Of a DNA stretch of 64,000 nucleotides, positions 1-7,597 are shown piece after piece; position 1 is the stretch's first letter, and each line of letters begins with the position of its first letter. The DNA lies in contig NZ_JABJRA010000009.1 of assembly GCF_013155365.1 (NCBI RefSeq), positions 171,146-235,145 of the forward strand. The letters run 5' to 3'. This DNA is from Nocardioides sp. zg-DK7169 (GTDB lineage: Bacteria; Actinomycetota; Actinomycetes; Propionibacteriales; Nocardioidaceae). A program made the position numbers and the translations under genes. Below the pieces are notes generated by a model. That model was not told the origin of the DNA. It saw only the letters and a list, made by a program, of their open reading frames with translations, and searched no databases.

Positions 1-1
1 C

Positions 2-571
2 GACCTGGACCTCGCGATCTCCGGCGACGGCGACCGCCGGCTGTTCTGGATCGAGCAGCTCTCGGACGGCACGACGCGCCAGCACACGCTCACCAGCCCC
101 GGCGAGGAGTTCGGGCAGTCCGGCGGCGGCGCGGTGGCCGACCTCGACGGCGACGGCGTCAACGAGATGGTCTTCAGCTCCTTCGACCGCAACACCGTCG
201 CGATCTGGAAGCGCCGCCCGGCGGGCACGACCACGCCGCCGGTCACCCGCACCGTCGTCACCTCGGTCCTGCGGGTCACGCCCCCGGCCGGTCGCGTCGT
301 GGGCCGCAAGGCCACCTGGAAGGTGCGCCTCAGCGGTGCCCGGGGCGGCGACGCACGCCGGGTCACCGTCACCTTCGAGCCGCGCCGCGGCACGGCGCGC
401 ACCCTGCGCACGCTGCGCCTCACCCGGGTCGGCCCGAGCGCCCACCGGGCCACGCTGACCTGGCGACCGACCGGGCCTGGCCGGCTGCGCCTCGACTACG
501 CCGGCACCGTCGTGAGCCCGACCCTGCGCGACACCGCGGCGCGGGCGCGCGCCCGGCTCACCGTCCGCTGA
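2..571 (+). CDS. FG-GAP/VCBS repeat protein, C-terminal fragment
   Basis: The reading frame is open from the first bases of the window, so the gene starts upstream and only its last 189 codons are present. The visible part opens with DLDLAISGDGDRRLFWIEQL, followed about 40 residues later by ADLDGDGVNE. Both are Asp-rich calcium-binding loops of FG-GAP/VCBS beta-propeller repeats. A C-terminal domain rich in Arg, Thr and Val (from about codon 80) looks like an Ig-like or beta-sandwich module. Such proteins are usually secreted or cell-surface, but the signal peptide would lie outside the window. The 3' end overlaps the convergent membrane-protein gene by 14 bp. The family assignment rests on the two loop motifs alone, and function is unknown. 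Confidence 0.7.
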   Translation, partial: DLDLAISGDGDRRLFWIEQLSDGTTRQHTLTSPGEEFGQSGGGAVADLDGDGVNEMVFSSFDRNTVAIWKRRPAGTTTPPVTRTVVTSVLRVTPPAGRVVGRKATWKVRLSGARGGDARRVTVTFEPRRGTARTLRTLRLTRVGPSAHRATLTWRPTGPGRLRLDYAGTVVSPTLRDTAARARARLTVR

Positions 572-1007
572 GCACGGCCGCGGCGTGCTGCGCGGCCCGG
601 CGCTGGGCCGCGTAGCGCGCCGCGAGCAGCAGGTGCACCCCGATCGTGGCGAACATCAGCACGGTCAGCCAGGTGTGCAGCGGCTCGCGGTCGAGGTTGG
701 TCTGGGAGGCCCAGATCAGCACCCCGAGCAGGTAGCCGAGGTAGATGTGCAACACCTTGAGGCTGCGGCGCGGGGCGACGAGCCCGAACACGTAGACCGA
801 CAGGGCGATGTGCGCGGTGTTGAGCGCGACGACCGCGCCGACCAGGTACGGCACCCAGGCCTGGAGCGTCGCTCCCCCGGCGTAGTGCGCGGCCGTGGAG
901 GCGACCACGAGCGGCAGCAGCACCCATCCGACCCGGCGTCCCAGCACCCCGGCACGCTGGCGCCGGCGCAGGGCCAGCAGGGCCGGGTGCGGCGCGGTGA
1001 CGGCCAC
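558..1007 (-). CDS. Small four-helix membrane protein
   Basis: This 149-residue protein has four hydrophobic segments (approximately residues 20-38, 48-73, 80-103 and 110-132) separated by short Arg-rich loops, and an Arg/Ala-rich tail. Histidines sit in or beside several helices (TAAHYAG, NTAHIAL, KVLHIYLG, GVHLLLA). This pattern resembles small haem-binding or ferric-reductase-like membrane proteins, but no family signature is decisive. I chose the GTG at 1007, 11 bp after the GntR stop. It has a weak GAGGG upstream, and the hydrophobic reading begins soon after it. The gene is probably co-transcribed with the GntR regulator upstream of it. Function unknown. Confidence 0.6.
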   Translation of the reverse strand: MAVTAPHPALLALRRRQRAGVLGRRVGWVLLPLVVASTAAHYAGGATLQAWVPYLVGAVVALNTAHIALSVYVFGLVAPRRSLKVLHIYLGYLLGVLIWASQTNLDREPLHTWLTVLMFATIGVHLLLAARYAAQRRAAQHAAAVLSGR

Positions 1008-1018
1008 GGCCAGCGCCC

Positions 1019-1684
1019 TCAGGCGCCGAAGTGGTCGTCGCCGAGGTCCTCGACGGCGCGGGTCACCTGACGCCACACCGAGCGCGCCGCGGTGACCGCG
1101 CTCTCGGCGTCGCGGTCCGCCGCGGCCGCCACGACCGCGGACTGCAGCGAGCCCTGGAGCGCGAGGTAGCCGAAGGGGTCCAGCAGCCGCACCAGGCGCT
1201 GCAGCTGCGGCAGCAGGGCGCGGAAGGCGTGCGCGAGCTCGGGGCTGCCGCAGCGCTCCAGCAGCGCGGCGCCGAAGCGGTCGGCCTCGGCGTACGCCGT
1301 CGCGACGTCGCCGCTGCGGTAGGCGAGCTCGAAGTCCAGGCTGGTACGCCGCAGGGCCGCGACGTCGCCCGGGGTGTAGCCCGGGACGCCCCAGCGCAGC
1401 ACGTGCTCGAGGAACAGCGCGCCGAGCCGCAGCACGTCGTGGGCGCCGGCGCGGCTCAGCGGGGCGACCGAGGCGCCGCGGTTGCGCTGCACGACGACGA
1501 GGCCCTCGCTCGCCAGCTGGGCGAAGGCCTCGCGCAACGGGGAGTTCGAGACCCCGAAGCGCTGCATGATCGCCTCGGTGCGCAGCGGCTCCCCCGGCTC
1601 CAGGCGTCCGTGGATGATGTCGGCGCGCAGCGCGGCGACGACGTTCTCGCGCAGAGAGCCGTGCTCGCGGGTCACCGAGCCCAT
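1019..1684 (-). CDS. GntR family regulator, FadR/FCD subfamily
   Basis: This 221-residue protein carries an N-terminal winged helix-turn-helix (about residues 10-75, recognition region FGVSNSPLREAFAQLASEGL). An all-helical FCD-type effector domain follows (about 80-215) with histidine and acidic residues of the kind that bind a metal and a carboxylate ligand in this family. Members repress genes of organic-acid, amino-acid or fatty-acid metabolism and release DNA on binding an acid effector. The ATG at 1684 has a strong GGAGGAGG ribosome binding site. The membrane-protein gene follows directly on the same strand and may be a target. The effector cannot be read from the sequence. Confidence 0.88.
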   Translation of the reverse strand: MGSVTREHGSLRENVVAALRADIIHGRLEPGEPLRTEAIMQRFGVSNSPLREAFAQLASEGLVVVQRNRGASVAPLSRAGAHDVLRLGALFLEHVLRWGVPGYTPGDVAALRRTSLDFELAYRSGDVATAYAEADRFGAALLERCGSPELAHAFRALLPQLQRLVRLLDPFGYLALQGSLQSAVVAAAADRDAESAVTAARSVWRQVTRAVEDLGDDHFGA

Positions 1685-1750
1685 CGTGGCCTCCTCCTCG
1701 GGCGCCGGGCCGGACGGCCCGCCGGGTGCAGGATAGTGCCGGGTGACCGG

Positions 1751-2377
1751 CTACCGCGCCGGTTCCGGCGCGACCCCGACCATCGCGAGCACCAGCCCGC
1801 GGTAGTGCGCGGCCAGGTCGTCGGGCCCCCAGCTGCGGCCCTCGCGGTACCACCGCGCCAGGTCGATGCCGAGGGAGAGCACGGCGGTCGCGGTCATCGC
1901 GGGGTCGGGCGTGCTGAGCACCCCCGCCTCGACGCCGCGGCGCAGGACGTCGCGCACCCGCGCGTCGATCGCCGCGCGGAGCCGGTCGATCTCGGCGCGG
2001 TGCTCGGGCGCGAGCGCGCCCAGCTCGTAGTTGAGGATCCGGGCGGTCGTGTGCTGCACCGCGTGCCAGCGCACGTAGTCCTCGACCAGCCGGGCCAGCT
2101 GCCGCACCGGGTCCGCGGAGGTGGCCACCGCCGCCTCGCACAGCGCCAGGGTCTGCTCGTGGCCGACCAGGGAGATCCGGAACAGCAGCTCCTCCTTGGA
2201 GCGGTGGTGCACGTAGAGGGCGGCCGGGCTCATCCCCGCGGCGGCGGCGATGTCGCGCGTCGTGGTGCCGTGGAAGCCCTTGGCCGCGAAGGCCGCCACG
2301 CCCGCGGCGAGCAGCCGGTCGCGGGCGTCGCGGCGCGGTGCGCGCACCCCCGTGGGGCCGTTGACGTCCTCGGTCAT
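1751..2377 (-). CDS. TetR family repressor of the adjacent catabolic operon
   Basis: This is a 208-residue TetR protein. The DNA-binding domain spans about residues 18-64, with helix-turn-helix GTTTRDIAAAAGMSPAALYV followed by the usual HHRSKEELL; the C-terminal ligand domain is helical. It is divergent from the operon beginning at 2502. I chose the ATG at 2377 because TACTAT lies exactly 7 nt upstream, the arrangement of a leaderless actinobacterial promoter, and no Shine-Dalgarno is present; an ATG nine bases further up (2386) is possible. A palindrome overlaps this -10 box, so autoregulation and control of the divergent operon are likely. Family knowledge (FadR/KstR2-like repressors) suggests an acyl-CoA ligand, which is inference. 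Confidence 0.88.
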   Translation of the reverse strand: MTEDVNGPTGVRAPRRDARDRLLAAGVAAFAAKGFHGTTTRDIAAAAGMSPAALYVHHRSKEELLFRISLVGHEQTLALCEAAVATSADPVRQLARLVEDYVRWHAVQHTTARILNYELGALAPEHRAEIDRLRAAIDARVRDVLRRGVEAGVLSTPDPAMTATAVLSLGIDLARWYREGRSWGPDDLAAHYRGLVLAMVGVAPEPAR

Positions 2378-2388
2378 GGCAGCCATAG

Positions 2389-2402
2389 TAAGCGAGCGCT
2401 TA
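2389..2402. promoter_or_regulatory. Probable TetR operator palindrome
   Basis: The 14-bp sequence TAAGCGAGCGCTTA is a palindrome except for its two central bases, and flanking AGT/AGT extend the symmetry. It lies between the divergent TetR gene and the SDR-led operon and overlaps the TetR -10 box (2385-2390, TACTAT on the minus strand). Position and form match operators of TetR repressors of acyl-CoA metabolism genes. Confidence 0.7.
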
Positions 2403-2501
2403 GTAACCCGGGTCACACCGGACCGCTCGCGGGCCCCGGGCCCCACGGGCCACCCGGGAGCACCCACCGGGCCAGAGCACCGGAGCACAGACGGAGGACG
2501 C

Positions 2502-3254
2502 ATGCAGGGTCTGCAGGGCAAGGTCGCGATCGTCACCGGAGCGAGCCGGGGCATCGGCCTCGGCGTCGCGGAACGGCTGGTGGCCGAGGGGGTCCGGGTC
2601 TGCGTCACCGCGCGCAAGGCCGAGGCCCTCGAGGAGGCGGTCAAGACCCTCGGCGGGGAGGACCACGCGATCGGGGTCGCCGGCAACGCCGGGGACGCCG
2701 CGCACCGCGAGGAGGCGGTGGCGCGCACCCTCGAGGCCTTCGGGAGCGTGGACCTGCTGGTCAACAACACCGGCATCAACCCGGTCTTCGGCCCGCTGGT
2801 CGAGATCGACCTCGACGCCGCCCGCAAGATCGTCGAGGTCAACGCGATCGCGGCGCTCGGCTGGGTGCAGGCCGCCCACCGCGCCTGGATGGGCGAGCAC
2901 GGCGGCGCGGTCGTCAACGTCTCCTCGGTGGCCGGTGTGAAGCCGGCCCCCGGCATCGCGATGTACGGCGCGACGAAGGCGATGCTGGCCAGCCTCACCG
3001 AGAGCCTGGCCGTCGAGCTGGGCCCGACCGTGCGCGTCAACGCGGTCGCCCCGGCCGTGGTGAAGACCCGCTTCGCCAGCGCCCTGTACGAGGGCCGCGA
3101 GGAGGAGGTCGCGGCGTCGTACCCGCTCAAGCGGCTCGGCGTCCCCGACGACATCGGGAGCGTGGTCGCCTTCCTGCTCTCCGAGGAGGCCGCCTGGCTC
3201 ACCGGGCAGGTGCTGGTCGTGGACGGCGGGCTCACCCTCACCGGCGGGGTCTGA
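2502..3254 (+). CDS. Short-chain dehydrogenase/reductase (classical SDR)
   Basis: This is a 250-residue classical SDR. It has the dinucleotide-binding TGASRGIG (12-19), NNTG (88-91), and a catalytic Ser142, Tyr155, Lys159 set in SSVAGVKPAPGIAMYGATKA. It also has the late motif PDDIGSVVAFLLS and the usual WLTGQVLVVDGG ending, so it should be an active NAD(P)-dependent alcohol or ketone oxidoreductase. Arg38 in the TARKAEAL region hints at NADP preference. It is the first gene of the operon, with GGAGG 5 nt before the ATG. With two acyl-CoA dehydrogenases and a kinase downstream, a hydroxyacyl- or ketoacyl-CoA substrate is likely. That is inference from context. Confidence 0.92.
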   Translation: MQGLQGKVAIVTGASRGIGLGVAERLVAEGVRVCVTARKAEALEEAVKTLGGEDHAIGVAGNAGDAAHREEAVARTLEAFGSVDLLVNNTGINPVFGPLVEIDLDAARKIVEVNAIAALGWVQAAHRAWMGEHGGAVVNVSSVAGVKPAPGIAMYGATKAMLASLTESLAVELGPTVRVNAVAPAVVKTRFASALYEGREEEVAASYPLKRLGVPDDIGSVVAFLLSEEAAWLTGQVLVVDGGLTLTGGV

Positions 3255-3255
3255 G

Positions 3256-4110
3256 GTGGGCGGCTCCCCGCTGGCGGGCGCCGGCGCGGTCGTCACCGGC
3301 GCCGGGAACGGCATCGGGCGTGCGCTCGCGCGCCGCCTGGCCGCCGAGGGGGCCCGGGTCGTGGTCAACGACCTCGACGCCGCGGCGGCCACCGCCGTGG
3401 CGCACGAGATCGGCGGGCACGCCGCCCCCGGCGACTGCGCCTCGAGCGCCGGCGTCGCCGCGCTCGTCGAGCAGGCGAACGACGCCCTGGGGCGCATCGA
3501 CGTGTTCTGCGCCAACGCCGGCATCGACGCCGGCCACGCCGCGGACGGGCCGGGCGGCCTCGCCGACCCGCTCGGCGTCCCCGACGAGACCTGGGCGCGG
3601 ATGCTGGAGACCAACGTGATGGCGCACGTCCGCGCCGCGCGCGCCGTCGTGCCGGGCTGGCTCGCCGACGGGCGCGGCGGCCGGTTCGTGGTCACCGCCT
3701 CCGCCGCCGGGCTGCTGACGATGATCGGCAGCGCGCCGTACTCGGTCACCAAGCACGCGGCGGTCGGCTTCGCGGAGTGGCTCTCGGTGACCTACGGCGA
3801 CCGCGGGGTCGTCGTGCAGGCACTGTGCCCGCAAGGGGTGCGCACCCGGATGCTCGAGGACGCCGGTCCGCTGACCGCGCTGCTCTCCCGCGACGCCGCG
3901 CTGGAGCCGGAGGACGTCGCCACGGCCTGGGTCGACTCCCTCGTCGACGACCGGTTCCTGGTGCTCCCCCATCCCGAGGTCGCGGACTACTACCGCGCCC
4001 GGGCGCGCGACACCGACCGCTGGCTGGCCGGCATGCGCCGGCTCCAGGCCAAGGTCGACGCGGCCGTCAGCACGCCCGCCACCACCCCGACCACCGGGAG
4101 GGACGCATGA
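3256..4110 (+). CDS. Short-chain dehydrogenase/reductase, second copy in operon
   Basis: This 284-residue SDR starts at a GTG one base after the previous stop. It has the TGAGNGIG cofactor loop (14-21), NAG (87-89), and catalytic Ser149, Tyr162 and Lys166 within PYSVTKHA. Asp39 of VVNDLDA at the end of strand 2 suggests NAD preference. The last 60 residues form a helical extension (YYRARARDTDRWLAGMRRLQ) absent from minimal SDRs. It differs clearly from the preceding SDR and is not a recent duplicate. The gene overlaps the next by 4 bp (ATGA), so translational coupling with the kinase is likely. Substrate unknown. Confidence 0.9.
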   Translation: MGGSPLAGAGAVVTGAGNGIGRALARRLAAEGARVVVNDLDAAAATAVAHEIGGHAAPGDCASSAGVAALVEQANDALGRIDVFCANAGIDAGHAADGPGGLADPLGVPDETWARMLETNVMAHVRAARAVVPGWLADGRGGRFVVTASAAGLLTMIGSAPYSVTKHAAVGFAEWLSVTYGDRGVVVQALCPQGVRTRMLEDAGPLTALLSRDAALEPEDVATAWVDSLVDDRFLVLPHPEVADYYRARARDTDRWLAGMRRLQAKVDAAVSTPATTPTTGRDA

Positions 4111-5171
4111 GCACCGACCCGAGCACCCCCCTGCCGGCGAGCGGGCTGCCCGGCCTGGACCTGGCCGCCTGGCGACGCTGGTACGACGCGCAGCGGCCCG
4201 CTGAGATCGACGGCGAGCTGAGCGGCACGCTGATCGCAGGTGGGAAGTCCAACCTGACCTACGAGGTCAGCGACGGCACCCGCTGGTGGATCGTGCGCCG
4301 CCCGCCGCTGGGCCACGTGCAGGCCACTGCCCACGACATGGGCCGCGAGTTCACGGTGATGAGCGGGCTGGCCGACACCGACGTGCCGGTGCCGCGCACC
4401 TACGCCCACTGCCCCGACCCCGACGTCCTGGGCGCGCCCTTCTACGTCATGGAGCGCATCGTCGGCACGCCGTACCGCACCGCCGCGGAGCTGGAGGCGA
4501 TCGGCCCGCAGCACACCGCGGAGCTGGGCGCGGCGATGATCGACGTGCTCGCCCGCCTGCACGCCGTCGATCCCGCCGCCGTCGGGCTCGCCGAGCTCGG
4601 CCGCCCGGCCGGGTTCCTGGAGCGCCAGGTGCGCCGCTGGGGCCGGCAGCTGGAGGGCTCGCGCACCCGCGAGCTGCCCGATGCGACCCGGCTGCTGGAG
4701 CGGCTGGCCGCGACCGTGCCCGCCGAGGACGGCCGCGCGGCCGGCATCGTGCACGGCGACTACCGCCTCGACAACCTGCTCGCGGTCGCGGGCGACCCAC
4801 AGCCGGTGCGGGCGGTCGTGGACTGGGAGATGGCCACCCTCGGCGACCCGCTCACCGACGTGGCGCTGCTGCTGGTCTACGACAGCCTCGGCTCGATCAG
4901 CGGCGGCGCCGCCGTCGCCGACGCGAGCACCGCCCCGGGCTACCCCTCGGCCGAGAGCCAGCTCGAGCGGTACGCCGCGGCGAGCGGGCGCGACCTGGGC
5001 CGGATGGACTTCCACCTCGGCCTGGCCCACCTCAAGCTCGCCGTGATCCTCGAGGGCATCCACCACCGCCACCTGCTCGGCCAGACGGTCGGGGAGGGCT
5101 TCGACACCGTCGGCGAGGCCGTCGAGCCGCTGCTCGCGGCCGGGCTCGCCGCCGTCACCGCCGACTCCTGA
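4107..5171 (+). CDS. Aminoglycoside-phosphotransferase-like kinase (ACAD10/11-kinase type)
   Basis: This is a 354-residue APH-fold small-molecule kinase. It has an N-lobe glycine-rich segment (GGKSNLTYEV), a catalytic loop HGDYRLDN at 216-223 with Asp218 as base, and the metal-binding VDWEMATLGDP with Asp239. The same family forms the N-terminal part of animal ACAD10/ACAD11 and includes LvaA of Pseudomonas putida, which phosphorylates 4-hydroxyvaleryl-CoA. Here it stands directly before two acyl-CoA dehydrogenase genes, as expected for that kind of pathway. It overlaps the previous gene by ATGA. The actual substrate is unknown; a 4-hydroxyacyl-CoA is the best guess from context. Confidence 0.87.
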   Translation: MSTDPSTPLPASGLPGLDLAAWRRWYDAQRPAEIDGELSGTLIAGGKSNLTYEVSDGTRWWIVRRPPLGHVQATAHDMGREFTVMSGLADTDVPVPRTYAHCPDPDVLGAPFYVMERIVGTPYRTAAELEAIGPQHTAELGAAMIDVLARLHAVDPAAVGLAELGRPAGFLERQVRRWGRQLEGSRTRELPDATRLLERLAATVPAEDGRAAGIVHGDYRLDNLLAVAGDPQPVRAVVDWEMATLGDPLTDVALLLVYDSLGSISGGAAVADASTAPGYPSAESQLERYAAASGRDLGRMDFHLGLAHLKLAVILEGIHHRHLLGQTVGEGFDTVGEAVEPLLAAGLAAVTADS

Positions 5172-5194
5172 GCCGACCGCTGAGAGGAACCCCC

Positions 5195-6427
5195 ATGGAC
5201 TTCGAGTTCGACGAGCGCACCCGCGAGCTCCAGCGCACCCTGCTGGACTTCATGGACAGCCACGTCCACCCGGCGGAGGAGGTGTTCGAGGACCAGCTCG
5301 CCGGCCTCGAGGACCCCTTCGCCTGGACCCGCACCGCGGTGCTGAAGGACCTGCAGGCCGAGGCGCGCGAGCGCGGGCTGTGGAACCTCTTCCTGCCCGG
5401 GGACACCGGCGGGCGCGGCGCGGGGCTGAGCAACCTGCAGTACGCACCCCTCGCCGAGATCAGCGGACGCAGCGGCAACCTCGCCCCCGCGGCGATGAAC
5501 TGCGCGGCGCCCGACACCGGCAACATGGAGGTGCTGCACATGTTCGGCACCGCCGAGCAGCAGGAGCGCTGGCTCGACCCGCTGCTGGCCGGGGAGATCC
5601 GCTCGGCCTTCGCGATGACCGAGCCCGACGTCGCCTCCTCCGACGCGACCAACATCGCCACCTCGATCGTGCGCGACGGCGACCACTACGTGCTCAACGG
5701 GCGCAAGTGGTGGATCACCGGCGCGATGAACCCCGACTGCGAGGTCTTCATCGTGATGGGGCGCACCGACCCCGACGCGCCCCGGCACCGCCAGCAGTCG
5801 ATGGTGCTGGTCCCCCGCGACACCCCGGGCCTGCACGTCGTACGGCCGATGCACGTGCTGGGCTACGACGACCACGAGCACGGCGGGCACGCCGAGCTGC
5901 TCCTCGAGGACGTGCGGGTCCCGGTGACCCACCTGGTCGGCGAGGAGGGCGCCGGGTTCGCGATCGCCCAGGCCCGGCTCGGACCGGGCCGCATCCACCA
6001 CTGCATGCGCGCCATCGGCGTCGCCGAGCGGGCGATCGAGCTGATGTGCCAGCGCGTGGAGACCCGGGTGGCGTTCGGCCGGCCGCTGTCGCGCCAGGGC
6101 GTGATCCGCGAGTGGATCGCCGAGGCCCGCGTCGCCGTCGAGCAGCTGCGGCTGCTGGTGCTCAAGACCGCGTGGCTGATGGACACGGTGGGCAACCGCG
6201 GCGCGCACACCGAGATCCAGGCGATCAAGATCGCCACCCCCAAGGTCGTCCAGGAGATCCTGGACCGGGCGATCCAGGCCCACGGCGCGGGTGGGCTGTC
6301 CCAGGACTTCCCGCTGGCGAGCAGCCTCGCCGGGATCCGCACCCTGCGCTTCGCCGACGGCCCCGACGAGGTGCACAAGAACTCCCTCGCCAAGGCCGAG
6401 CTGGCCCGCCACGCCACCGGGTCCTGA
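5195..6427 (+). CDS. Acyl-CoA dehydrogenase, ACAD10/11-like
   Basis: This 410-residue flavoprotein has the acyl-CoA dehydrogenase order: N-terminal helical domain, beta domain (AFAMTEPDVASSDATN, then LNGRKWWITGA), and a C-terminal helical domain ending RFADGPDEVHKNSLAKAEL. The WWITGA and DGPDEVH motifs are characteristic of the ACAD10/11 subgroup rather than short-chain enzymes. Members bind FAD and act on acyl-CoA in the cytoplasm. The LvaC enzyme of the P. putida levulinate pathway belongs to this group and works with an APH-like kinase, matching the gene just upstream. The ATG at 5195 has a GAGAGGA site 7 nt before it. Substrate not determined. Confidence 0.92.
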   Translation: MDFEFDERTRELQRTLLDFMDSHVHPAEEVFEDQLAGLEDPFAWTRTAVLKDLQAEARERGLWNLFLPGDTGGRGAGLSNLQYAPLAEISGRSGNLAPAAMNCAAPDTGNMEVLHMFGTAEQQERWLDPLLAGEIRSAFAMTEPDVASSDATNIATSIVRDGDHYVLNGRKWWITGAMNPDCEVFIVMGRTDPDAPRHRQQSMVLVPRDTPGLHVVRPMHVLGYDDHEHGGHAELLLEDVRVPVTHLVGEEGAGFAIAQARLGPGRIHHCMRAIGVAERAIELMCQRVETRVAFGRPLSRQGVIREWIAEARVAVEQLRLLVLKTAWLMDTVGNRGAHTEIQAIKIATPKVVQEILDRAIQAHGAGGLSQDFPLASSLAGIRTLRFADGPDEVHKNSLAKAELARHATGS

Positions 6428-6430
6428 GCC

Positions 6431-7582
6431 GTGGACCTCACGCTGAGCGGGGAGCAGGTCGCCTTCCGGGGCGTCGTGCGTGACCTGCTGGAGCGCGAGG
6501 CCGTCCCGCACCGCCAGGAGTGGGACCGCCGCGAGCGCGTCGACACCGCGATCGTGGGGCGGATGGCGGAGCTCGGGCTGTTCGGCCTCACCATCCCCGA
6601 GGAGTACGGCGGGGTGGGCGGCGACCAGCTGACCTCCGTGCTCGCGATGGAGGAGCTCGGTCGCGCCGACTCCGCGCTGCGCGGGATCGTCTCGGTCTCC
6701 GCGGGCCTGGTCGCCGGCTCGGTGCTGCGCGCCGGCAGCGAGGAGCAGCGCCGCGAGTGGCTGCCGCGCCTCGCCTCCGGGAGCAGCCTCGGCTGCTTCG
6801 GGCTCACCGAGCCCGGCACCGGCTCCGACGCGGGCAGCCTCACCACCCGGGCCCGGCGCGACGGCGCGGACTACGTGCTCGACGGCGAGAAGCTGTTCAT
6901 CACCAACGGCACCTGGGCCGACCTCGCGCTGGTCTTCGCCCGCACCGGCGGCGAGGGCCCGCGCGGGATCTCCGCGTTCCTGGTGCCCACCGGCACCCCG
7001 GGCTTCGAGGCGCGCGAGATCACCGGCAAGCTCGGCCTGCGGGGCCAGGCCACCGCCTCCCTGCACCTGGACGGCGTACGCCTGCCCGCCTCGGCGCTGC
7101 TCGGCGAGGAGGGCGAGGGTTTCCGGATCGCGATGACCGCCCTCGACAAGGGCCGGGTCTCGGTGGCCGCGGGCTGCGTCGGCATCGTGCAGGGCTGCCT
7201 GGAGGCGGCGGTCTCCTACGCCACCGCGCGCACCCAGTTCGGCAGGCCGATCGCCTCCTTCCAGCTGGTGCAGGACCTGATCGCCGACATCTCCGTGGAC
7301 GCCGACGCCGCCCGGCTGCTGGTGTGGCGCTGCGCGGACCTGCTGGACCGCGGTGAGCCGGTCGGCGTCGCGGCGTCCAAGGCCAAGCTGTTCGCCTCCG
7401 AGGCGGCGGTGCGCGCGGCCAACAACGCCCTGCAGGTGCACGGCGGCTCGGGCTACGTCGAGGACTACCCGGTCGCGAAGTACCTGCGCGACGCGCGCGT
7501 GATGACGCTCTACGAGGGCACCAGCCAGATCCAGAAGCTGCTGATCGGTCGCGCCGAGACCGGCATCAGCGCGTTCGTCTGA
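6431..7582 (+). CDS. Acyl-CoA dehydrogenase
   Basis: This is a 383-residue acyl-CoA dehydrogenase of the short/medium-chain type. FAD-binding segments are CFGLTEPGTGSDAGSL and GEKLFITNGTWADL, and the catalytic base is predicted as Glu362 in LYEGTSQIQ. The region HGGSGYVEDYPVAKYLRDA is typical of active enzymes. It starts at a GTG 3 bases after the upstream ACAD stop, so the two are co-translated. It should carry out alpha-beta dehydrogenation of an acyl-CoA and pass electrons to ETF. The pair of dissimilar ACADs suggests consecutive steps of one pathway rather than redundancy. Confidence 0.93.
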   Translation: MDLTLSGEQVAFRGVVRDLLEREAVPHRQEWDRRERVDTAIVGRMAELGLFGLTIPEEYGGVGGDQLTSVLAMEELGRADSALRGIVSVSAGLVAGSVLRAGSEEQRREWLPRLASGSSLGCFGLTEPGTGSDAGSLTTRARRDGADYVLDGEKLFITNGTWADLALVFARTGGEGPRGISAFLVPTGTPGFEAREITGKLGLRGQATASLHLDGVRLPASALLGEEGEGFRIAMTALDKGRVSVAAGCVGIVQGCLEAAVSYATARTQFGRPIASFQLVQDLIADISVDADAARLLVWRCADLLDRGEPVGVAASKAKLFASEAAVRAANNALQVHGGSGYVEDYPVAKYLRDARVMTLYEGTSQIQKLLIGRAETGISAFV

Positions 7583-7597
7583 TCCGAGAGGACCACC

